64,000 nt of DNA from Takakia lepidozioides (taxonomy: Eukaryota > Streptophyta > Takakiopsida > Takakiales > Takakiaceae). The stretch spans positions 29,714,042-29,778,041 of the forward strand of contig CM060734.1 of assembly GCA_030704615.1 (NCBI GenBank). The letters run 5' to 3'. Position numbers and translations under genes: made by a program. The notes beneath the pieces were generated by a model that did not search any database, was not told the DNA's origin, and worked only from the letters and a program-made list of their open reading frames with translations. This document shows positions 53,381 to 63,070 of the stretch, piece after piece (position 1 is the stretch's first letter; each line of letters opens with the position of its first letter).

Positions 53381-56329
53381 ACATCCGGAGTTGTCGCGTG
53401 GTCCTGAAAGGTCCTTGGAGCAGTTCTTAGAGCCATTTCATTCCATGTTTTTTTTTCATTCTGTGCTACTTGCATCTTTCTCATTTCGCGCTTTGGTGGG
53501 TTGGGATTTATCTCCTGTTTAACAGGTACACGAAATATGTGCTTATGGAAGGAAATCACCTGAGCGGTATTCCAGACTATCTTGACATGTGGTCGGACCC
53601 TGCAAACGATCCAACCATGTATACTGCAGGGATATTGAAGGACTGGAGTCCTTATCACTTCAGAGACTGTGGCTGGTACCTTGACTGCCCACCGGAGCAC
53701 ACGACCTTTCAAGAACAACATATGAAATATTTGAACAATAATGCTGAGATGCTGGCGCCTCTGACTGACGAAGAGTACCAAAGAAACATAGCAACATTGG
53801 CTGCCAAGGAGCCTGATGCTCAGGGAACGCCGCAGAAGGGAAAGAAGGCGGGCTGCAAACCAAAAGACAAGGCTCTTGATGTCATAGCCATCTCACCAGT
53901 AAAGCCAAAGGACAAAGACAAGTCCAAAGAGAAGGAAAAGGACAAGGGGGAGGAGAAAGAAAAGGAAATGGAGAGTGGGCAGGACTTCACTGCTGGAAGA
54001 TATACCCGCACAGTTCAGTGCGTGTTCGATGCCAAGCCACACCCTTCCCGTTCTGATTCGGCAGGAGAGGTTAAAATTGTCAATGAGGGTTGGCTGTTGA
54101 TGATGCAGAGTCGAAAGAGAGGATACACTGGGGTGCCTTCGCCTACCTGGGACAACATAATCTCATTCCTCAATCTGGTGAGAATTCCAGTTTCTTTCCT
54201 TTTTCTTTGAAAGTTTCATTGGCAGTATTTCAGTTTGGTTCTTTGAAAACATTCTTTTCATCGTTCTTAAAAAAAACATGTCTGTTGCAGGTGAGCACAG
54301 GTCCCACCTTCGTGTGCGGTGTGCAGAAAACATATGCGGCTGACATTGTCATTCTCGACATCCCGAATGGTCAGGCTGTGCCAGAAGTTCTTCCAAAGGG
54401 CAAGACGCCAGGCTGGAACAAATTCAAGGACAACTACTGGAGTTGGGTGTTCGGGTTCTGTAATAATTTCCTCTCTGATGCAGGGACACTTCTGCTTTTT
54501 CAGTCATGTGACAAAGATAGTCGTCGGGCATTGGCATCATACCTGAAGTCTTCAGGGTTTGAAGTTTTACGCACATGGAATTGTGTGAACAGCCTCTACC
54601 TTGTGAAAGGGGGTTTCCCTGGTCAGTTGGTATGCCGTCTCCCTTCTGCTTGTGCTTTCATGATGATTTTCAATGTTCTCTGCAGCTCCACTCCAGAAGA
54701 ATCTGTCATGATCGACACCGATCATCACCGATTCGTGATAAAAATGATTGTTTTGTGCCTGAGTTCTGAATAGCCGATGTACACACTTCCACTATAGATT
54801 ATGTTTACCACACTAACCTGCTATCTTTGGCAGACGAGGATGTTCGAGGCGATCTGCCTGCGGAGGATTCGCACCTCAAAGACACCATCCTCCATCTGCA
54901 GCTTTGAGATTTCTGACCAAGGTTGTTTCGTCAACCCCCCCCTATGAGCCGCATGTCGATGACATTTTGTACAACTTCATGCAGTCCAGTCAGACTCTGA
55001 AGAGACCAGATGGCACTCCCTGGAGAGGTGCAAAGGAAAAATCCCCAGCGTTCATGCAAATACTGCTGGAGTCATGCAGCCACCACTCTGCACGGGTGGT
55101 CGATCTTTCTGTGTCCACAGGTTCATTCTCTCTCTTTTGAATTGATTTTCTTTCACCAGTTCCATCTGCTTAAATCCCCCCCACCGAACTGTTCATGTCC
55201 TCCTGTCTGGTGCAGGAGTAACTTACCATGCATGCAAGGCAGGCGGAAGAAGCCTTTTTGGCATGGAGGGTGATTCTGACCTCTACAACACAGTGTTTTT
55301 CCCTCTTTTGTCTGACTCCACTTCAGGCACACAGACTGATCGGATTCAAATTCGAAATGATGACGATCTTGAAGATAAGCAGGTCGACAACGACTTTTCA
55401 TATGAGTAAGTGCTAAACCCACTTTGTGAGTCATACTCAATTTCTCAATAACATCAAAATTACAGTAATAATTTTTTCAGGCTGTCTTTCAGGAAAGGCA
55501 GCGGTGGATCTTCAGGAGATATAGTCATTTGTGGCGAGTCTGTTTTCCCCTTTCCAATTTTCTGCTTCATGATTATGCCGAAGCAATGGCACTTCACGCG
55601 GCCGAGTCCCTATCCCCTGAATTTTTGCTGCCCGGCCGTAGGTGTAGCCAGCGTAGATCCGGAGTTCTTAAATACTTAGACTTAGATGCAGAGGAAGCGG
55701 GGATACATTGTACTGACTTTGAGTCAGACTGAACTATGTTCTTTTAATATTCTGTTTCATCATCTTTGGAAAACGTTGAATCCCCTTCCTCCACCGTAGT
55801 TGTTCCTTTGGAAAGAAAAATAATCAAAGAATCAACTACCATTTAAATTGCAATATGTATGAATCCATCTCACAAACCTCCCTCACTCTTGTCATATCCA
55901 TTGTGCTTTCATCTACAGTGTATTCATGCGTGCTCCATTCATGAATGTTTTCCTTTGTTCAACATCCATTGTACATTCATCCTCTATACTCTTTAATCCA
56001 CCCCACAAACCTTCCACACTCATGTCATATACGTTGTGCATTCGTCTAAAGTTTTAGTCATACATCTTCCTGTCATGAGTGTTTTTCATTGCTCAACATC
56101 CATTATACATTCATCCATTTGACTCTTATCTATCCCTCATTCATCCATCTACATTCATTTTTCACACTCATCCATCTGTTTATCATCCAACTGTACATTC
56201 ATCCATCATTTATTCATCTGTTGCTTTCAGGTGGGAATGACCACTGCCTTTTATTATGTCGTCCAGCTTGTTTCCGCGGTAAAGGGTGCCAATCCGTGGG
56301 AATACACTCCACTTTTTCCTGGGCGCGTG

Positions 56330-56457
56330 GTGATGCGGTCTTCAAGTGTGATGACGTGGAGTGAGCCCCGTGATGTGGCATTGGCGCAAGGTGACGTGGC
56401 GTCATCGCAGTTGTGCTCACGCGCTCACGTGACCAGGCTCACGCCGAGGCATCCCCC
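56330..56457. repeat. MULE B right terminal region
   Basis: GTGACGTGGCGTCA, TGATGTGGC, TGACGTGG, GCTCACGCGCTCACGTG and GGCTCACGCCGAGGC. It is related to the left end in inverted orientation but more diverged. Confidence 0.65.
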
Positions 56458-56466
56458 ATTTTCAAG
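56458..56466. repeat. Right target duplication of MULE B (ATTTTCAAG)
   Basis: Partner of 44676-44684. See that entry. Confidence 0.6.
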
Positions 56467-58213
56467 AGCGGTGATAGGCTCGCACCGACAAACTATCGTA
56501 CTATCATGGTGTCCTCATTACTTGCTAAACTGTTTGGGGCAGTAGTGGCCATGGAACTGGATGATTGGGCTGAGTACCCTCGCATTCGTGCTGAGGGACA
56601 GGCTGGTTTCCGTCGAAACCGATCCACTATTGACCATATCTTCACTCTTCAAGTTATGGTGGAAAGTGCACGCTATGACAAAAGAATGGTCTATGTTTGC
56701 TTCGTGGACTTTCACAAAGCCTTTGATTCAGTTCCTCGGGACCTTCTCTTCTAATGGCTCCATAGAGTGGAAGTCCCTCCAGACATCCTTTGTGCCATCT
56801 CTTCTATGTATGAGATTGTCACTGGCATGGTCAACGTCGCTGGTGAATTCTCAGCCGAGATCCACAGCAACATTGGAGTCAAACAGGGCTGCCCCCTTTC
56901 ACCTACCCTGTTCGGGATCTACATTGACGCCTTGGAGAATTACATACCAAAAAACCATGGGGTTGGGGTCCCATTGGATGGGGGACCAACCCAATCAGAT
57001 CTCCTCTATGCTGATGATGTTGCCTTTTGGCACAATCCCCGGTCTTTCTGCAACGCCATCTCAAAATTTTGGAACAGTTCTGCAAAGACTATGGGATGCA
57101 GGTCAATCTTAGCAAGACCAAGATCATGGTCTTCAATGGCCAGGCTGATCGTAGATTCATCTTCAACCAGCAGGAAATTGATACCGGTACCTAGGTCTGG
57201 TTATCCACTCCCCCAAGTTTCACTTTGTAGCCACTGCCTTGGACAGGTTGACTAAAGGTAAGGCGGCCTCCGTCCGCCTTCAGGCCAAATGCAAGCAAAT
57301 ACATCTGCAACATCCCCCGACCAAAAAGTGGCTGTTTGACACCGTCGTCAGCCCTGCTACCATCTATGGTTGTGTGTTCTGGGCACCTGGTGTCCCTGTC
57401 TCCTGGTGGGAAAAGAATTTGGAACCATTACAGTCATCTTTTCTCCAAGCAATACTTGGCGCCAGGAACACAACTCCATCTCAGATCCTAGGTGCAGAGT
57501 TCGCATGTGTACCATTGCAATCCGAGGCCCTCTTCAGGCTTACAATCTTTCTCCATAGATTGCAGGTCCTTCCACCCAAAGGGCTAGTGGCAAGGGCCCT
57601 CACAACATCTATGAGGCTCAAAGCTGCAGGTTTCAGGAACTCCTGGTATGCTCGAGTGGATAGTTTATTTCAACGTAACGGACTTTCTATTGCTTTCCTA
57701 TTACCAATGAACCCAGATGAGGTGGACATCACATCCAGACATGACCGCAACAGACTCATTCGGAGAGAGCTTATGGAATTACATGTCAAGAGAACTTGGA
57801 TGCTACCCAATCTCACGACAAAGCTCCACTTCTATCGAGAGACATTCTTGGTACTCCGCGATGATAGAATCTTGAGACCAAATTACCTTTCAGCACCCTT
57901 ATCTCCTTCCCTCTTGAGGGCATTGGGGCGGTTCAGGGTGGGTTCCCACAACCTACGGATAGAGACTGGCAGATGGGAAAACCTGCAACGGGAGGACCGC
58001 CTATGTCCAGCTTGCATAGGGCGCAACAAGGAAATTGAAACTGAAGAACACTTCTTCTTCTACTTCCCTCTATACTACGAGATCCGTGGGAGATTTCACT
58101 GTTTATTCAGTGGAACCCAAACTCTCACTGATGTCTTTCACTATGAGGATCAAAAATGCGTGGCAGCCTACCTACACGAGGCCTTCACCCTTAGACAATC
58201 GCTAGAACATTAA
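56467..58213 (+). pseudogene. LINE ORF2, RT core and C-terminal zinc region
   Basis: RT motifs: APTNYRTIMVSSLLAKLFG, GQAGFRRNRSTIDHI, CFVDFHKAFDSVPRDLL, GVKQGCPLSPTLFGIYIDAL and LLYADDVAF (about 57003-57029). A stop follows DLLF near 56752 and frames shift near 57060 and 57230. The C-terminus reads FYRETFLVLRDDRILRPNYL and CPACIGxxxEIETEEHFFFY, a CCHC-type finger whose last Cys is Phe here (FPLYYE) but Cys in the copy at 59640. Confidence 0.85.
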
Positions 58214-58330
58214 TTGTGGTTTCTGGATTTGTTCCTCTCTCATGTTTTCTTCCATTTTGTCCCATAAGCTCTACGAGCTTTCCGCGGACGTTATAAAGCA
58301 CCATTTCATTTCATTTCATTTCTTTCAATA

Positions 58331-58462
58331 GTAGTTGCTTTTGGGCTGCTTCTGGCTTCACTCTGTCTTTTATTCTTTCTTGTTTCTTGCTTTCCTTTTG
58401 TCCCATCAGCTCATTGAGCTTTTTGCGGATGTTATGAAGTTTCATTTCCATTTCATTTCAAT
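58331..58462 (+). repeat. Short LINE 3' end
   Basis: TTCTTTCTTGTTTCTTGCTTTCC, TTTTGTCCCATCAGCTC, GCGGATGTTATGAAG and CATTTCCATTTCATTTC, joined directly to the preceding LINE tail. Confidence 0.75.
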
Positions 58463-58977
58463 GGTAAATGAATAGTTTGTAAGCACTTGCATTTTTTTCA
58501 TGTTGAAAGTTGGCAGTGACAGCTATGGCTTGCACGCCAGATGGTGAATTGTTAGCATCATGCTCCCTTGACGGCTGTATCTTCTTCTTCCACTCCTCAA
58601 ATTCGTTCAGGCCACTAGGGTATACTTCTTTTCCTCTCACAGATTGGTTTTCGGTGAATCTCAATGCTAACCTGTATCACCCCATAGTACATACCCCCGT
58701 GGAACCAATTTGCCCATCTGTTCTAACCAACCACTCTTTGTATGTTTTGGATCAAAGTGGATTGGTGATTATGAATGTTAAGAACAATGGTTTGTACTTG
58801 TGTCTTGCAGCTATGCTATGGTACCAGGGCCAATCACATGCATGGACTAGTCGCCTGGTGGACAACAACTTCTTGTGGCCTGCTCCAATGGAGTCATCAT
58901 GGAAGTTGTTCGTCCTGGTATTCAGTCTCATCTTCTTTGTAGAAGCCCTGATGAATCTTTCTCCTTTCACTCGGTTT

Positions 58978-59070
58978 TTTTTTCTTTCTTGTTTCTTGCT
59001 TTCCTTTTGCCCCATAAGCTCTTTGAGCTTTCTCTGGATGTTATAAAGTTCCATTTCATTTCATTTCTCT
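58978..59070 (+). repeat. Short LINE 3' end
   Basis: TTTCTTTCTTGTTTCTTGCTTTCC, CCCCATAAGCTCTTTGAGC, GGATGTTATAAAGTTC, CATTTCATTTCATTTC. It lies in the intron after the exon ending 58917. Confidence 0.8.
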
Positions 59071-59179
59071 TTGGACCTTGAACATTGTCTTGCACCCTTT
59101 TGCCTCCCACAGACAATCAAGAACTGTCTTTCTTCTTGAATCTTCCCCTGAACATTTTAAAGTTTCTTCCTAGAGATAC

Positions 59180-59398
59180 TATTGTCTATTCCAAGACAGC
59201 CAATTTCTCACAGAGGTCTTCCATTGCGAGGATCAGAATGCTTGGCAGCATATATAAATGAGGCGTTGACTCTTAGACAATCCCTTTGATCAATGGTTGT
59301 TAATGAGCTGCTTGTAAGGCACCATTTCATGTCATTTCATTTCTTGTCCCATGAGCTCTTTGAGCGTTCCGTGGAGATTATAAAGTTTCATTTCTTTT
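59180..59398 (+). repeat. Two further LINE 3' ends in tandem
   Basis: 59180-59345 encodes a decayed C-terminus (TEVFHCEDQNAWQ) and ends in CATTTCATGTCATTTCATTTC. 59345-59398 repeats only the last 50 bp (GTCCCATGAGCTCTTTGAGC ... TTCATTTC). Confidence 0.75.
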
Positions 59399-59912
59399 CT
59401 CCACTTCTATCAAGAGACATTCTTGGTGCTCCGAGATGATAGAATCTTGAGGCCAAATTACCTTTCAGCATCCTTATCTCCTTCCCTCCTGAGGGCATTG
59501 GGGCGGTTCAGGGTGGGTTCCCACAACCTACGGATAGAGACTGGCAGATGGGAAAACCTGCAACGGGAGGACCGCCTATGTCCAGCTTGCATAGGGTGCA
59601 GCCAGGAAATTGAAACTGAAGAACACTTCTTCTTCTACTGTCCTCTATACTACGAGACCGTGGGAGATTCCACTGTTATTTCAGTGGAACCCAATCTCTC
59701 ACTGAAGTCTTCCACTATGAGGATAAAAAATGCTTGGCAGCCTACCTGCACGAGGCCTTCACCCTTAGACATTCGCTAGACCATTAGTTCTTATTCTGGG
59801 TTCTGGTTTTGTTTCCTCTCTCATGTTTTCTTCCATTTTGTCCCATAAGCTCTATGAGCTTTCCGCGGACGTTATAAAGCACCGTTTCATTTCATTTCAT
59901 TTCTTCAGGGCT
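59396..59912 (+). mobile_element. 5'-truncated LINE copy close to the full one
   Basis: It starts inside the C-terminal domain (LRDDRILRPNYLSASLSPSL) and is nearly identical to 57835-58325 up to the CATTTCATTTCATTTC tail. The finger CPACIGCSQEIETEEHFFFYCPLYYE keeps all four ligands. Similarity suggests recent, active copies of the family in this genome. Confidence 0.88.
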
Positions 59913-60044
59913 GCCACTACCTCTGTATCCTGCTTGGTCTGCATCAAATGCGAGGTCAAAAAAACATTCTCTGAATGTTCTGAACCATGGGTGATGGCAG
60001 TGGAAAATCCTCAATGAGGTTACCCTTTGAACATAAATGCTTAC

Positions 60045-60152
60045 CTTTTTCTCGGGTTCTGGCGGCGGCGGCGGGGTTGGTGGTTTTGGGGGCAACTTCT
60101 TCTTAATTTTGGGGCGACGGAATTTGTAGGGTTTCATGAACAGGTGAGAGAG
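60045..60152 (-). CDS. Proline-rich linker exon on the minus strand
   Basis: 36 codons from an acceptor (TTTTCAG at 60159-60153) to a donor (AAG/GTAAGC at 60044). They encode FMKPYKFRRPKIKKK and a proline run PPKPPTPPPPPEPEKK. Basic-then-proline linkers of this type occur in ciliary WD proteins. It lies between plus-strand CFAP44-type exons but on the opposite strand, so it may be an inverted piece of that gene or belong to the minus-strand exons at 63.1-63.9 kb. Confidence 0.45.
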
Positions 60153-60339
60153 CTGAAAAGATTTTGTTGTGTCACCATCAGTTCCTATGCCACAGCACAT
60201 AGCCCGGATGGAAGAACAACAGGTTACAAAGGATAAACAGGAATCATGCCAACAGCATGGAGGAGCAGAATATCATACAGATCACAAAAAAGATGGGGAT
60301 AGAAAAGGGATATTATAATTTTATCCATCCACAAATGGA

Positions 60340-60400
60340 AATGAAATGATGGTAATGAACTTTATTACGTCCAAGGGAAGCTCAAAGAGCTTATATGTGC
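60340..60400 (-). repeat. LINE 3' end, minus strand
   Basis: The minus strand reads AAGCTCTTTGAGCTTCC, GGACGTAATAAAGTTCATTACC and ATCATTTCATTTCC, the same tail in the opposite orientation. Confidence 0.7.
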
Positions 60401-60502
60401 TCCACTGGAAGCTACTGCTGATGGGTGCGCACTTCCGAAGTGGAAAAGCTGGGTGGCTCATATGTAGCAGAAATTTGGCTGTTTCACAGACGTATGTCCA
60501 TG

Positions 60503-61011
60503 CGTAAGCTTACCCTTCTTGGAATACATTTCCGACATTGGTCTTGGTGATCTTCAAGCAGCAAGAGGGTTGGTGGGGTTGACCAGAATGCTTCAGGAGG
60601 AAACAGTGGCTGAAGTGGAGCACTCTCGCAAGGAGCTACAGTGGGACAGTGAAAAGAGGAATGTGGCTCTTCGCAAACTTTATGGCTTCTTCCTCGACCC
60701 ATTAGAGGTATGCCTTCCCTTTCAGCCTTCCTAGCTCTGTGAAAGGATGAGAGTGTTTGGCTTTGAACCATCATTGATTCTCCTAATTCATTAATAAGAC
60801 GAAGTTTCCAAATACTATTGATTGAACTCTGTATTGCCTCTGCTTCATGTATTCTGTGGGTTCCATCGTCAAAAAGCTGCTTACCTACCAAACATAGTAC
60901 CATGGGAGTAGTGGTTGGTTTATGCAGGTCGAACACATTGCGCTTCATGCCTTTGCTTCAGGAATGCATGTCACCACGTTTCGCACTCCTAAACTTTCTC
61001 CAGAATTCAAG
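60503..61011 (+). pseudogene. CFAP44: Coiled-coil exons, probable CFAP44 C-terminal part
   Basis: Exon about 60503-60707 encodes EYISDIGLGDLQAARGL...EVEHSRKELQWDSEKRNVALRKLYGFFLDPLE, and exon 60928-61011 encodes VEHIALHAFASGMHVTTFRTPKLS. Both have GT-AG borders and phase 0, and both read as helical or coiled-coil protein. An (L/V)-E-x-(I/V)-x-L-H-A-F...TFRTxKL block fits the C-terminal half of CFAP43/44 proteins as I remember them. Strand and position follow the WD exons ending at 58917. At least one exon between them is not found on this strand. Confidence 0.5.
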
Positions 61012-61159
61012 GTATTGCAGCTAAACAATTTGGCCATCAAGGAAGAGACCATAGTTGTTCATTATTGAGCTTGTGACCACTCTTGAAAAGCGGGTGAAAG
61101 ATGGTTCTTGTCCAGTCTGTTGGGTACCCCCTTGTCAAACAGATTCGTGATATATGGGT

Positions 61160-61742
61160 TAAGGTGATTCTCGCATGCTTGAGCCTTTCACTCTGTAGTC
61201 CAGACAGACCCAGTGCTTTGCCATCTGTAGTTTTTTGCCCACATTAAGAGCATGAAAGAGAGTAAACTTCAGAGGTCGGGAAAACAAGGGATCTAAGGCT
61301 GATTGGGGAGAATGATACAGGGACACACTTGTGTTGACTGGGATAGGAGATTTGTAGGGTTCAGGATCGACAAAAATGCTTGGGGCAGTGTTTGACTTGT
61401 GCAAGGAAGATAACTACAGTTTGATACTGTAGACTTGTGTCTTTGAACACTTGTACAATTGTGGAGTAGACTGAACAGCAAAATTGATTGATTAGACTCT
61501 TTGGCGTGCAAGTTTGTGCTCCACATTGTTGGAGGATGTATGTCTGTGAGTGGAGAAAAGTGAGGGAAGCGGTGGGAAAGTGCATAGTACAAGCCACTCC
61601 GCGAGATCGTTTGAGACCACTCTGAGGATGGCCAACCGAACAAGGGCTATAGCCAGGGACAGTAGGGAGGTCTTTGCCTTCACATGGGTGTGTTTCCATC
61701 TCAAAATGATGTTCCAAAAGAACATACATACCAAGATAGGTT
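61160..61742 (-). pseudogene. Decayed LINE endonuclease and linker fragment
   Basis: The minus strand encodes EGKDLPTVPGYSPCSVGHPQ and GLKRSRGVAC (61690-61580), matching EGNDPP...GYSFQSVIRP and GLKGSGGVAC of the LINE at 43.2 kb, and then SLYHSPQSALDPLFSRPLKF (about 61310-61240), matching its linker. An internal deletion joins them. Confidence 0.7.
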
Positions 61743-62178
61743 AGCTAGAAAACCTTGAAGAGGCTCCAAAGTGAGCTATTACAGTTCCATGAACCCATTG
61801 ACACATGTGATCATGGAGGTGGCTCATGCTTCCCAAATCCTTGGAGGAGGACAGAAACCCTACCTGATAATGACCCTGCTGTCTCTATAAACAGCCCATC
61901 TTACCTGACCTCATGGACTTGGTTGAATTGTAGTATCACTGTTCTGTATTGCAGGGGATCATCACTGAGAGAAAAAAAAATTCATTACATCCGCGTTGTG
62001 CCCAATAGATACAAACAACCATAGGAACAATGCACAAACAATGCACAAACAAAAACTTTTTATCAGTTTCACTAAGGCTGTGACCAAAAAATAGAATCTC
62101 CATATCAGAAGTAGACTAAAATCTCTGACAGACTTAGTAAGTTCCTGCTACAGAATGCCAGAATGACACTTTCAAGAC

Positions 62179-62520
62179 ATGGGGCAAATCTACCTGTACC
62201 AAGTACCTCACAAGATGGATACTAATGGTCAGCCCAGTCCTAAGTATGCTTGGACTGTCTATGGTGTGAAGGCTGCCCTCGTTGAAGCTGCACAAGTGAA
62301 GACAGGAGGAAAACGGGCTTTGAAGATGCAGTCAGATACTTCCCAGGATCAACCTGCTCAATCTGGAGCTGCCCCCGATAGTGAGGTCTTTCGCCAATTT
62401 CTCAACCTTCATTCTAGGAGCTGTCACAGACTAAAAACAATGTTAGACAAAATCAGCTCGTTTGATAATGGAGAACTGTGTTCTGGTGTTTCATCTCTAA
62501 ATAGCAGGCACAGCTGGTAG
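62179..62520 (+). other. Unassigned open frame of 113 codons
   Basis: It begins MGQIYLYQVPHKMDTNGQ and includes GVKAALVEAAQVKTGGKRA, a Gln/Ser-rich stretch and FRQFLNLHSRSCHRL. I recognise no domain. It may be part of a displaced exon or chance. 61742-62178 holds nothing recognisable. Confidence 0.25.
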
Positions 62521-62771
62521 TTCTTTTGACCTGACACCATTGAACATATAATTCGGATTTCGAATTCACTTCCAAGCACAATGCAGCTATTAACTTCTCT
62601 GGAGGGAGGATACATAGCAGTTGTGAGCATATTTTGCAGGCCACCCAGCAAAGCATGCATGGTTGAAAATTCCACAAAAAGAGGAGAGGGAAAAGTGATC
62701 TAGTGAGTACTTTGCAAAGAGTCATCAGAACCAGTTTTTGTTACTGGAATGCTTGAATAGGCACAGCTGGG

Positions 62772-62974
62772 TTATAAAAGAAGAGTCAAACTCAAGGCCT
62801 TTCTTATTTGCAATGCTAGAAGGGATAGAAAATGATGGTGCATTGAGAGGTCCTCATCCATCCCTTTCTTGGGCCGTTAAAGAAGAATCACACTAAAGGC
62901 CCTTCTTATTTGCACTGCTAGAAGGGATAGAAAATGTTGGTGCATTGAGAGGTCCTCATCCATCCCTTTCTTGA
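62772..62974. repeat. Tandem duplication, period about 103 bp
   Basis: Two units read AAAGAAGA(G/A)TCA(A/C)ACT(C/A)AAGGC, CTTCTTATTTGCA, TGCTAGAAGGGATAGAAAATG and GGTGCATTGAGAGGTCCTCATCCATCCCTTTCTTG with few differences. Confidence 0.9.
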
Positions 62975-63070
62975 CCATCATGTGGAAATGAGGATGGCAA
63001 AGAAAGGAGAAAAGAAGAAAGTGGATGAAGGGAACTAGCCCAGGACAGTTTCCAATGAAAATAAGAAGGC

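Larger units (their letters stand above)
49642..55732 (+). pseudogene. ParB-like domain fused to beta-class DNA methyltransferase-like domain
   Basis: Exons I can place: 49642-49947 (ends in a nuclear-signal-like KRKAAEGDPISKPKKAP), 50797-51428, 51521-51712, 51798-52215, 52320-52547, 53526-54177, 54293-54629, 54834-55120, 55216-55405 and 55481-55732, mostly GT-AG with agreeing phases. FYIWDGNHRLLAWM (51266-51307) followed by HVAVEAMVLDP and a helical segment fits ParB/sulfiredoxin domains (DGxHRL). A Lys/Glu-rich linker precedes ADIVILDIPNG (54357-54371, position of motif IV DPPY) and DNYWSWVFGFCNNFLSDAGT. KEKSPAFMQILLES, ARVVDLSVSTG and HACKAGGRSLFGMEGD (motif I) follow. The order IV before I is that of beta-class N4/N6 amino methyltransferases. 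Stops at 49873, 50956 and 52519 and frameshifts near 51213 and 54935-54942 (a C8 tract) break this copy. The methyltransferase call is by pattern only, and the ParB call is a little less sure. The role may be modification or recognition of the element's own DNA. Confidence 0.6.
44685..56457. mobile_element. 11.8-kb MULE carrying transposase and ParB-methyltransferase gene
   Basis: Ends are GC-rich, with the outermost 40 bp similar in inverted orientation (left ACGCAATGGCGTGAGCG; right, inverted, ATGCCTCGGCGTGAGCC, then ACGTGAGCGCGTGAGC). An imperfect 9-bp duplication flanks it inside the LINE RT. Inside are a minus-strand transposase (48785-45293) and a plus-strand multi-exon gene (49642-55732), divergent from an 856-bp shared region. 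Its end and transposase match element A at 1-8336. I infer a Mutator-like element with a cargo gene. Both genes are damaged, so this copy is not autonomous. Confidence 0.75.
41960..58330 (+). mobile_element. LINE with (CATTT)n tail, split by a MULE
   Basis: ORF1 (about 42030-43075) and the first part of ORF2 (43084-44684) lie left of the MULE. The remaining RT and C-terminus (56467-58213) and the tail (58295-58325, ATTTCATTTCATTTC) lie right of it. The protein frame reads HPLFK on the left and IFKSGDR on the right, where LINE RTs normally read PLFKSGDR. The joined element would be about 4.6 kb. It sits in the large intron of the CFAP44-type gene and carries several in-frame stops. Confidence 0.88.
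33289..58917 (+). pseudogene. CFAP44: CFAP44-type WD-repeat exons, broken gene
   Basis: CFAP44 (WDR52) is a ciliary protein with N-terminal WD repeats linked to the axonemal tether of inner-arm dynein. Exons seen on the plus strand: 33289-33399 (SRRNN...IHASGDTIHFLDIQT), 33446-33523 (TSGVGHVRFWKMASTFTGLK), 33674-33745 (IAKFGTVPISDI), 39559-39744 (GTILVWDDSLIK...GADGYIRFWNLD), about 39982-40111 (KEVQVG...WIIQ), 40250-40390 (DEGGALWRAK), 41146-41346 (VAVGFKDGVVRVLE), 58510-58619 (TAMACTPDGELLASCSLDG) and 58811-58917 (PGPITCMD-stop-SPGGQQLLVACSNG). Phases mostly agree and order follows the family. About 100 residues expected between the first two exons are missing, and a TAG at 58848-58850 falls where the family usually has Trp. 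The introns hold the copia element and the LINE with its nested MULE. The family assignment rests on remembered conserved words and CFAP43 is a weaker alternative. A recent pseudogene or an assembly problem would both fit. Confidence 0.75.

Noticed and set aside
44685-56457. Element B as a Kyakuja-Dileera-Zisupton or hAT element
   Set aside because: The SWIM finger, MULE-like D-C-H block and 9-bp duplication fit Mutator-like elements better. hAT would give 8 bp and a different core.
58848-58850. TAG reassigned to an amino acid in this genome
   Set aside because: The ZCCHC10-like gene ends in TAG at the expected place, and the ferredoxin and cysteine oxidase frames are free of TAG. The stops occur only in decaying genes.
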